Positions 21,670 to 28,671 of a stretch of DNA of 64,000 nucleotides are shown in pieces. Made by a program: the position numbers and the translations under genes. How positions within the stretch are numbered: position 1 is the first letter of the stretch; each line of letters begins with the position of its first letter. The notes under the pieces were generated by a model. The model worked only from the letters and a program-made list of their open reading frames with translations, was not told the origin of the DNA and made no database searches. This DNA is from Sphingomonas endophytica (GTDB lineage Bacteria > Pseudomonadota > Alphaproteobacteria > Sphingomonadales > Sphingomonadaceae), in NCBI RefSeq assembly GCF_001476895.1, contig NZ_LDTB01000026.1:32147-96146 (forward strand). The letters run 5' to 3'.

Positions 21670-23004
21670 ATGATCGCCGACCGTATCCCACGACTGGCCC
21701 TGGCGACGCCGCCACGGGCGTTCGCCGCGGGCGACCTGGTGCATGCCGGATGGATCACCGACAGCACCAGCCTGCTGCCGATCGATGCGCCGTTGCTGGA
21801 GGCGGTCACGCTTCTGCGGGGCGCGCCCGATGTGCGGATGATCGCGATCGTCGATGCACGGGACCAGCCGTGCGGCGCGCTGCTGGAACGCGACCTGCGC
21901 TCGCTGCTGTTCAGCCCGTTCGGCCATGCGCTGCTGAGCAATCGCGGCCTGTCGATGGACGTCGCGGCGCGGATGGCGCGCTGCCCGGTGGTCGAAGTCG
22001 GCGCAGGGGCGACCGAGGCGCTGGACGCATGGCGGGCGGTGTCCAATGCGGAGGGATTGATCCTGACACGCGGCGGGCGCTTCGCGGGAATCGTCGATCA
22101 GCCGCGGCTGCTCCACATCGCCGCTGAACGGACCAGCGCGGCGCATCGCGCGACGCTGGCCCGCGCACTGCGGCTGGAGCGTGCCGTCGGGCCGTTTCGG
22201 CAGGAGGGTGAGGCCTTGACGCGCGATCTGGGCGATGTGTCACGCCAGGTCGGCACGGCATCGCGACGGATCGCCGATCGCGCCGCCGCGATCGGCGCGC
22301 GCACGACCAACGCCGCCGCCGCCGCCGGCCAGGCCGCCCGCAATCTCGACGGAATCGCGCAGCGCAGCGCCGCCTTCGTCGGCACGCTGGAAGCGGTCGA
22401 ACGGCGACTGGCCGACGTCGAACGGGCGACGGGCGAAGCGGTCCTCCGCACATCCTGCAGCGCGGAGCGCATCGCCTCGCTGATCGCGGCGACCGAGGCG
22501 ATCCATGCGGTCGGCACGTTGATCGACGAGATCGCGCAACAGACGACGATGCTGGCGTTGAACGCCGCGATGGAGGCGGCGCGTGCCGGCAGCGCAGGAA
22601 GCGGCTTCGCAACGGTGGCCGGCGAGGTGAAGACGCTGGCCGAGCGGACGCGGACCGCCGCCGGCGGCATCGCCGGCCATGTCGAGCAGATCCATGATGC
22701 GATCGCCGACGTCGCCAGCGGATTCACGGGAATCACCGGCGCGGTGGCGGCGGTGGAGGAGCTGTCGGCCAGCGTCTCGACGGCGTTGCGCGAACAGGCC
22801 GAGGCCGCGCGGGCGATCGACGTGCATGTCGGCGAGGCAAGCGTCGCCGCCGCACAGGTGGATGCCCATGTCGGCGACGTGGTCGGCAGCGCGCACGAAG
22901 CGGATCGTGACGCCGGGACGATGCACGCGCTGGCGACCCGGCTCGCCGATATCGCGGCCGGATTCGAGGCGCAGGTCGGCACCTTCCTGGCGCAGATCGG
23001 CTGA
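21670..23004 (+). CDS. Soluble methyl-accepting chemotaxis-like protein with CBS-like N-terminus
   Basis: 444-aa protein without any membrane helix. The N-terminal part (about 20-155) has two repeats resembling CBS-type ligand-binding modules. The remainder is a long helical coiled coil containing the conserved MCP signalling tip [20 protein letters not shown], starting at residue 285. It would be a cytosolic receptor for a CheA/CheW complex, but no che genes lie nearby. The start is ATG 21670; the much longer open frame upstream is the antisense of katE. Divergent from katE by 156 bp. Confidence 0.85.
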   Translation: MIADRIPRLALATPPRAFAAGDLVHAGWITDSTSLLPIDAPLLEAVTLLRGAPDVRMIAIVDARDQPCGALLERDLRSLLFSPFGHALLSNRGLSMDVAARMARCPVVEVGAGATEALDAWRAVSNAEGLILTRGGRFAGIVDQPRLLHIAAERTSAAHRATLARALRLERAVGPFRQEGEALTRDLGDVSRQVGTASRRIADRAAAIGARTTNAAAAAGQAARNLDGIAQRSAAFVGTLEAVERRLADVERATGEAVLRTSCSAERIASLIAATEAIHAVGTLIDEIAQQTTMLALNAAMEAARAGSAGSGFATVAGEVKTLAERTRTAAGGIAGHVEQIHDAIADVASGFTGITGAVAAVEELSASVSTALREQAEAARAIDVHVGEASVAAAQVDAHVGDVVGSAHEADRDAGTMHALATRLADIAAGFEAQVGTFLAQIG

Positions 23005-23011
23005 GCCGCCG

Positions 23012-25117
23012 CTATTCCGCCAGCAGCGCGCGCACCTTGCCGGCCAGCCCCTCCATCGAAAACGGCTTGGTCAGCAACGCCATATGCGGTTCGAGCTGGC
23101 CGTTGCCGATCACCGCATTCTCGGCATAGCCGGTGATGAACAGCACCCGCAGGTCGGGGAATCGCTCCAGCGCGGCGTCGGCGACCTGCCGCCCGTTCAT
23201 CTTGCCCGGCAACCCGACATCGGTGACCAGCAGATCGGGGCGCACCCCGCTGTCGAGTATGCGCACCGCGGCGGTGCCGTCGCCGGCCTCGATCGTGGTA
23301 TAACCGAGTTCGTCCAGCACCTCGATCACCAGCATCCGCACGGTCGGCTCGTCGTCGACGACCAGCACCGTCGGGGTGCCGCGCGCCGGCTGCGCCTGAT
23401 CGAGCGGCAGCGTCGCCTCGTCCTCCTGCGCCGCATCGCCGTGGTGACGCGGCAGGTAGATGCAGACGGTCGTCCCCTCTCCCGACTCGCTGTAGATCCG
23501 CACCTGCCCGCCCGATTGCCGCGCGAAACCGTAGATCATCGACAACCCCAGCCCCGTCCCTTCGCCCAGCGGCTTGGTGGTGAAGAAGGGGTCGAACGCG
23601 CGCGCCTGCACGTCCGGCGTCATGCCCGTGCCCGTGTCGGTGACGCACAGCGACAGATATTGGCCGGGCGGCAGGTCGCGCGGGCGCGCGGCGCGCTCGT
23701 CGAGCCATTTGTTGGCGGTCTCGATCGTGACGCGCCCGCCCTCCGGCATTGCGTCGCGCGCATTGATGCACAGATTGAGCAGCGCGTTCTCAAGCTGGTT
23801 GGGATCGACCAGCGCCGACCACAGTCCGGCGGCCTGAACCACCTCCAGCGTGATCGACGGTCCCAGCGTGCGGTGGATCAGTTCCTGCATCCCGCCGACC
23901 AGCCGGTTGACGTCCGTGGGACGCGGATCGAGCGTCTGGCGCCGAGAAAAGGCGAGCAACCGATGCGTCAGGGCCGCCGCGCGCCGCGTCGCTCCCTGCG
24001 CGGCGGTGACATAGCGGTCCAGCTCGCCGATCCGCCCCTGCGCGACGCGGACCTGCATCATTTCCAGCGCGCCGGAAATGCCGGTCAGCAGATTGTTGAA
24101 GTCGTGCGCCAGCCCGCCGGTGAGCTGGCCGACCGCTTCCATCTTGTACGCCTGACGCAATTGCGCCTCGGCGGTCATCAGCGCGGCGGTGCGGGCCTCG
24201 ACTTCCTGTTCCAGCCGTTCGTTCAATGCGGCGAGCTCGCGTTCGGCGCGGCGGCGTTCCACCGCGTCGCGGGTCCGCTCCGCCACCTCGCGCACGAACG
24301 CCAGTTCCTCGTCCAGCCATTCGCGCGGCTCGGCGTGGTTGAGATACAGCAACGCGACGAACCCGCCGCGTTCGGTCACCGGCATGTTGATGAACGACAT
24401 CGCTGACAGCCGCTTCAGCCCTTCGGCGGTGTCGCGCGTCCGCTCGTCCGCGCGGACATCGGCGATCGCCACCGTCACCCCGCGCTTCAGATCCTCGATA
24501 TAGCTGCCGTAATCGCGGAAATGCAGCACCGACGGCAGCGCGCCAATCCCCTCCGCGCAAAAGGCGCGTTCGGTGGTGATCGTCTCCGCGACCGGATCGA
24601 CCGTGCCGTAACCTGCCCGGCTGACATCCAGCGCACGCCCCAGCACGAGCGCGGCGGCGAGCGCGAGATCGCCCGCATCGCCGGGATCACGCAGCCGATC
24701 GCCCAGTTCGACCAGCGCCGACAGCCGCAACTCGGCGCGCTTGCGGGCGTCGATATCGAAACTGATACCCGGCAGATGCGTGGCTTGTCCGGTCGCGTCG
24801 CGGTCGATCCTGCCCTGCGCCGCCAGCCAGCGCCAGCGACCGCCGCTTCCGACGACGCGATACTCCTCGTCGAACGGCTCGCCGGTGGCGATGCTGCGCG
24901 CGATCGCCTCGCGCACGCGCGCCAGATCCTGCGGCGCGATCCCCTGAAAGAAATCGGCGATCGGTGCGCCGGCGGCCGCCCGGTCGGGATCGACGCCGTA
25001 CAGGCGCGCGAACCCCGCATCCGACGTGACACGATCGGCCGCGATATCCCAATCCCACCGGCCCACGGCCGGCGCATCGGGCGTATCGCGATGGGAAGAA
25101 AAGGACAATCTGGTCAT
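23012..25117 (-). CDS. PAS-GAF hybrid sensor histidine kinase
   Basis: 701-aa cytosolic hybrid kinase without membrane helices. Order: PAS (about 10-130), GAF (about 140-290), coiled coil, HisKA with phosphorylatable H338 (LAHDFNNLL), HATPase_c (N-box LLNLCINARDAMPEGG; G-box GEGTGLGLSMIYG), and a C-terminal receiver domain with phosphoacceptor D633 (VTDVGLPG) and K near ALLTKPF. The start is ATG 25117. No partner regulator is adjacent, so output probably goes through a separate phosphotransfer protein. Convergent with the MCP-like gene (7-bp gap). Confidence 0.9.
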   Translation of the reverse strand: MTRLSFSSHRDTPDAPAVGRWDWDIAADRVTSDAGFARLYGVDPDRAAAGAPIADFFQGIAPQDLARVREAIARSIATGEPFDEEYRVVGSGGRWRWLAAQGRIDRDATGQATHLPGISFDIDARKRAELRLSALVELGDRLRDPGDAGDLALAAALVLGRALDVSRAGYGTVDPVAETITTERAFCAEGIGALPSVLHFRDYGSYIEDLKRGVTVAIADVRADERTRDTAEGLKRLSAMSFINMPVTERGGFVALLYLNHAEPREWLDEELAFVREVAERTRDAVERRRAERELAALNERLEQEVEARTAALMTAEAQLRQAYKMEAVGQLTGGLAHDFNNLLTGISGALEMMQVRVAQGRIGELDRYVTAAQGATRRAAALTHRLLAFSRRQTLDPRPTDVNRLVGGMQELIHRTLGPSITLEVVQAAGLWSALVDPNQLENALLNLCINARDAMPEGGRVTIETANKWLDERAARPRDLPPGQYLSLCVTDTGTGMTPDVQARAFDPFFTTKPLGEGTGLGLSMIYGFARQSGGQVRIYSESGEGTTVCIYLPRHHGDAAQEDEATLPLDQAQPARGTPTVLVVDDEPTVRMLVIEVLDELGYTTIEAGDGTAAVRILDSGVRPDLLVTDVGLPGKMNGRQVADAALERFPDLRVLFITGYAENAVIGNGQLEPHMALLTKPFSMEGLAGKVRALLAE

Positions 25118-25365
25118 CGTGCGTGCGAACGTCAGACGCCTTCGCGGGTTGCGCCGCCGCTGACAAGAGCGGGCACCTTGACATTTGTTTGTCCATCGCC
25201 CAGATGGCCGGTCATCGAGGCGTCGGCAGCGTGATCGGACCATTGGTCCCGGCTCCGTCTCGGTCGTTTTTCACGGGCTTCCCAAGTCACGCGGGGTGTC
25301 GATCTTCCCCGCCACCCGTGCGCCTTTCGGCTGCGCGGTGGGCCTGTTTGTTTAGGACCATATCC
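25118..25365. other. Divergent control region and long leader of the DEAD-box helicase
   Basis: 248 bp between the histidine kinase and helicase starts. TTGACA at 25178-25183 is a consensus -35 hexamer for the helicase direction, though no good -10 follows at standard spacing. If it is used, the leader is about 150 nt. The stretch 25290-25350 contains GC-rich segments that can pair (around CCACCCGTGCGC and GCGCGGTGGG). Long structured leaders are typical of cold-inducible RNA helicases; this is inference. Confidence 0.4.
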
Positions 25366-26739
25366 ATGTCATTCGCCACTCTCGGCCTCGCCGAGCCGCT
25401 CGTCCGCGCGCTCGAAGCCAAGGGCTATACCGAACCCACCCCGATCCAGCGCGATTCGATCCCGCAGCTTCTGGAAGGCCGCGACCTGCTGGGCATCGCG
25501 CAGACCGGCACCGGCAAGACCGCCGCCTTCGTGCTGCCGTCGATCCAGCGTCTGTCGGCGGGCAAGAAGGTGCTGCCGACGCATTGCCGGATGCTCGTCC
25601 TCGCCCCGACGCGTGAGCTGGCCAGCCAGATCGCCGATTCGGCGCGCGCCTACGGGCAGTTCAGCAAGCTGTCGGTCGCGACCGTGTTCGGCGGGACCAG
25701 CATCAACAAGAACCGCAACGACGTCGCGCGCGGCGTCGATATCCTGGTGGCGACGCCGGGCCGGCTGATCGATTGCGTCGAGCAGGGCTTCCTGAACCTG
25801 TCGATGCTGGAGATCCTCGTCCTCGACGAGGCCGACCAGATGCTCGACCTGGGCTTCATCCACGCGCTCAAGAAGATCGTGCGGATGCTGCCGCGCAAGC
25901 GCCAGTCGCTGTTCTTCTCGGCCACCATGCCGCCGTCGATCCGCCAGCTCGCCGATCAGTTCCTGACCGATCCGGCGACCGTCAGCGTGGTGCCGCAGTC
26001 GACCACCGCCGAGCGCGTCGATCAGTCGGTGATCTTCTGCAACCAGACCGAGAAGCAGGCGCTGCTGACGATCCTGCTGCGCCAGATGCCGATCGACCGC
26101 GCGTTGGTGTTCACCCGCACGAAGCATGGCGCGGACCGCGTCGTGAAGCTGCTGGCTGGCAACGGCATCGCCGCCAACGCGATCCACGGTAACAAGAGCC
26201 AGCCGCAGCGCGAGCGCGCGCTGGCGCTGTTCAAGTCGGGCGAGGTGCCGATCCTGGTCGCGACCGACATCGCCGCGCGCGGCATCGACGTGTCGGGCGT
26301 CAGCCACGTCTTCAACTTCGAACTGCCGAACGTCGCGGAGCAATATGTCCACCGCATCGGCCGGACCGCGCGCGCGGGGCGCAGCGGCGAGGCGATCGCC
26401 TTCTGCGCGGAGGACGAGCGGCCGTACCTGAAGGATATCGAAAAGCTGACGCGCCAGAAGGTCGCGGTGTCGCCGCTGCCCGAGGACTTCACCCGTCAGG
26501 CCGATGTTCTGAAGGCGCAGCGCGTCAAGACGATCGGTGCCGATCCCGCGCCGCGCGAGGATCGCCCGCGTGCCCCGCGTGGACCGGCGCGCCCCAAGGC
26601 CAGCCATGCGCCGCGCGCGACGCCGGGTTCGGCGCAGGGCCGCAATTATGCCAATGCCAGCGCGGGCGGCGGCGGTGCGCGCCGCAGCCGTGGTGGTCGC
26701 GGGCGCGGCCGTGGCGGCGCCTCGGCCAGCGCGTCGTAA
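25366..26739 (+). CDS. DEAD-box ATP-dependent RNA helicase (RhlE-like)
   Basis: 457-aa helicase. Visible motifs: Q-motif region GYTEPTPIQ, motif I AQTGTGKT, Ia PTREL, Ib TPGR, II DEAD, III SAT, V ATDIAARGID and VI HRIGRTARAGR. The helicase core ends near residue 375. The C-terminal tail is low-complexity, rich in Ala, Pro, Arg and Gly with RGG-like repeats, typical of RhlE-type RNA binding. The start is ATG 25366 after AGGA; the upstream open frame does not resemble the family. A hairpin follows the stop. Confidence 0.95.
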   Translation: MSFATLGLAEPLVRALEAKGYTEPTPIQRDSIPQLLEGRDLLGIAQTGTGKTAAFVLPSIQRLSAGKKVLPTHCRMLVLAPTRELASQIADSARAYGQFSKLSVATVFGGTSINKNRNDVARGVDILVATPGRLIDCVEQGFLNLSMLEILVLDEADQMLDLGFIHALKKIVRMLPRKRQSLFFSATMPPSIRQLADQFLTDPATVSVVPQSTTAERVDQSVIFCNQTEKQALLTILLRQMPIDRALVFTRTKHGADRVVKLLAGNGIAANAIHGNKSQPQRERALALFKSGEVPILVATDIAARGIDVSGVSHVFNFELPNVAEQYVHRIGRTARAGRSGEAIAFCAEDERPYLKDIEKLTRQKVAVSPLPEDFTRQADVLKAQRVKTIGADPAPREDRPRAPRGPARPKASHAPRATPGSAQGRNYANASAGGGGARRSRGGRGRGRGGASASAS

Positions 26740-26752
26740 TCGCCCTTCCGCG

Positions 26753-26771
26753 CCCCGGCCATGCGCCGGGG
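26753..26771 (+). terminator. Hairpin after the DEAD-box helicase gene
   Basis: CCCCGGC (26753-26759) and GCCGGGG (26765-26771) form a 7-bp stem with a 5-nt loop, 14 bp after the stop. No T-run follows. Confidence 0.55.
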
Positions 26772-26847
26772 TGGGAAACGGCGGCTGCGATCGTTCTTCC
26801 TTGCAAGGATCTTCCGCAACCGTCGCTTTGGCGGACTCATTCCTGAC

Positions 26848-26943
26848 GTCACCCCGGCGACACCCGGGGTCCATGGCTCCGCAAAAGCAACGATTTGCGC
26901 GTGGGCGGCGTGGTGGATGCCGGAACCGGTGCGGCATGACGGG
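26848..26943. repeat. Second copy of the GTCACCCCGGCG palindromic repeat
   Basis: Begins GTCACCCCGGCGACACCCGG, continues with CCATGG-TCC as in the copy at 11319-11414, and ends with GATGCCGGAACCGGTGCGGC followed by a final ATGAC. Both copies sit between convergent genes. The 308-bp interval 26740-27047 holds this repeat and the helicase terminator; no gene is seen. Confidence 0.6.
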
Positions 26944-27047
26944 GGTGGCTCACGCAAGGCATCGAAGCCGTCGCGGGGGACATAGCAAAGCCGCGTTCGC
27001 GGCCGGTTCCTCGATACGGGACTGAGGGCGTGGCGTCGGTCGCCCGC

Positions 27048-27644
27048 CTATTTCGCCGCCTTGCGCAGCGCGAGGCGGACCAGCGCGTCGAGCGATGCGC
27101 GCTCGCCCAGTTCCTCTTCCGCCGCCGCGACCGCGCTCGCGGCTTCCGCCGGGCGAAAGCCGAGGTTGAGCAGCGCTGACACCGCATCGGCCCCCGCGCC
27201 GGCCGGCACCACCTGCGCGGCCGCCGCCGGGCCGAGCGCCACGCCCCCGACCTTGTCCTTCAGCTCGCGGACGATCCGTTCGGCCAGTTTCGGCCCGACG
27301 CCATTGGCGCGCGCGACGGTCGCCTTGTCCTGGGCCATCACCGCGCGGCTGATATCCGCCGGCTCCAGCGCCGAGAGGATCGCCAGAGCGACACGCGCGC
27401 CGACGCCCTGGACGCCGGTCAACAGCCGGAACCAGTCCCGCTCGGCGGCACTGGCGAAGCCGACCAGGCGGATGAAATCCTCCGCCACCAGCATTTCGGT
27501 GAACAGCGTCGCCGCCTCGCCGACCGGCCCGATCGCCGCGAGCGTCCGCGCCGAAGCGCCGACCAGATAGCCGACGCCGTGCACGTCGATCACCGCATGG
27601 TCGGTGCCGGTGGAGGTAAGGATGCCCTTGAGATGCGCGATCAT
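27048..27644 (-). CDS. ruvA: Holliday junction DNA helicase subunit RuvA
   Basis: 198-aa DNA-binding subunit of RuvAB, which targets the RuvB motor to Holliday junctions. It has an OB-fold N-terminus (MIAHLKGIL...DVHGVGYLV), central tandem helix-hairpin-helix motifs ([14 protein letters not shown] and [15 protein letters not shown]), and a C-terminal RuvB-binding domain (about 150-198). The start is ATG 27644, seven codons inside the open frame. Unlike the common ruvC-ruvA-ruvB cluster, neither ruvC nor ruvB is adjacent; it follows the DUF3035 lipoprotein gene after 75 bp. Confidence 0.95.
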   Translation of the reverse strand: MIAHLKGILTSTGTDHAVIDVHGVGYLVGASARTLAAIGPVGEAATLFTEMLVAEDFIRLVGFASAAERDWFRLLTGVQGVGARVALAILSALEPADISRAVMAQDKATVARANGVGPKLAERIVRELKDKVGGVALGPAAAAQVVPAGAGADAVSALLNLGFRPAEAASAVAAAEEELGERASLDALVRLALRKAAK

Positions 27645-27719
27645 GCCAGCGGCGTAGAGCAATGCGCGTGGCGCGTCATCCGTCCGCGCGCCGGCCGGGC
27701 CGGGCGCGCGGCGGTGCTC

Positions 27720-28175
27720 TTACTGCTTCGGGGTCGGCTGCGCCGCCGGAGCGGTGGTAGTGCCACCGGCAGCGGCGCGCGCATCCTGACCGTCGCCCTG
27801 CGGTGCCGCGACGATGTCGCTGGTCGTCTGCCCCTTGTCGATGACGTTGGTCTGCGGATCGCCGGCACCGGAACGGATGCCCGGCGTGGCCGCGCCCGCG
27901 CCGCCCGCTTCGTCCACGACGCCCGCCTCACCGGCGCTGCGCGCGGCCGGACCGCCGAACAGGGCGTCGATCGCCTGTGCCTGCGGATTGTTGCCCTGCG
28001 TGCGCGCGACACCCGGCTGCGGCGGAACCAGCGCGAAATCGGGGGGAATGATGAGCGGAGGCTGGCGCGCGACCGCGAATTCGTCGGGGCGCGCACGGTC
28101 GTAGCCGCGCTTGCCGCAGCCGCCGAGCAGCCCCAGCGCCGCCATCCCGGCCACCACCACCACAGACTTACGCAT
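27720..28175 (-). CDS. DUF3035 lipoprotein (BamF-like)
   Basis: 151-aa predicted outer-membrane lipoprotein. The signal ends in a lipobox LLGGC (Cys about 20). The mature part contains the DUF3035 hallmark DEFAVARQPPLIIPPDFALVP and is Ala/Gly/Pro-rich afterwards. This family includes BamF, reported as part of the Caulobacter BAM complex; equivalence here is inferred. The start was set at ATG 28175, because GGAG lies 7 nt upstream, while the ATG six bases earlier (28181) has only 1 nt spacing. The start overlaps the end of lspA by 8 bp. Confidence 0.8.
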   Translation of the reverse strand: MRKSVVVVAGMAALGLLGGCGKRGYDRARPDEFAVARQPPLIIPPDFALVPPQPGVARTQGNNPQAQAIDALFGGPAARSAGEAGVVDEAGGAGAATPGIRSGAGDPQTNVIDKGQTTSDIVAAPQGDGQDARAAAGGTTTAPAAQPTPKQ

Positions 28176-28671
28176 GGACATTCTCCGAAATCTCGTCGCG
28201 CTTGTCGCGGATCAGCAGCGCGCGCACCAGCAGAATCAGCACGCCGATCGTGATCGCGGCATCGGCGACGTTGAACACCAGGAACGGTCGCCATTCGCCG
28301 AAGTGAAGATCGGCGAAATCGACCACATAGCCCAGCCGCACCCGATCGAGGATATTGCCGAGCGCGCCGCCCAGCACCAGCCCGAGCGCAAGCTGGTCGC
28401 CGCGCTTCGTCTCGCGGAACATCCACACCGCCACCGCGATGGCGATCGCGGCGGTGAAGGCGACCAGCAGCCAGCGCGTCGTGTCGGTTTCCGCGCGCAG
28501 CAGCCCCAGCGACACGCCCTCGTTCTTGGTGAAGCGCAGGTCGAAGATCGGCAGCAAGGTGCGGTAGGCGCCGAGGAAGTCGATCCGGAGCGGCCCGGTG
28601 ACGAGCCACTTCACCGCCTGATCGACGACCAACACGATCGCCGCCACCAGCATCCCGGCACGCGGGATCAC
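28168..28671 (-). CDS. lspA: Lipoprotein signal peptidase LspA
   Basis: 167-aa inner-membrane aspartyl protease that cleaves prolipoproteins at the lipobox. Four hydrophobic helices (about 6-25, 65-85, 93-110, 132-155) are present. The two catalytic Asp residues are D118 (GYVVDF) and D137 (FNVADAAI). The start is the GTG at 28671, which overlaps the ileS stop as GTGA; the longer open frame upstream is ileS antiframe. The gene order ileS-lspA-DUF3035 implies co-expression. Confidence 0.93.
   Translation of the reverse strand: MIPRAGMLVAAIVLVVDQAVKWLVTGPLRIDFLGAYRTLLPIFDLRFTKNEGVSLGLLRAETDTTRWLLVAFTAAIAIAVAVWMFRETKRGDQLALGLVLGGALGNILDRVRLGYVVDFADLHFGEWRPFLVFNVADAAITIGVLILLVRALLIRDKRDEISENVHA

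Noticed and set aside
19447..23004. A 1185-codon forward open frame spanning katE and the chemoreceptor gene
   Set aside because: Only the part from ATG 21670 has protein-like composition and a recognisable MCP tip. The first 740 codons are the antisense of the intact katE gene.
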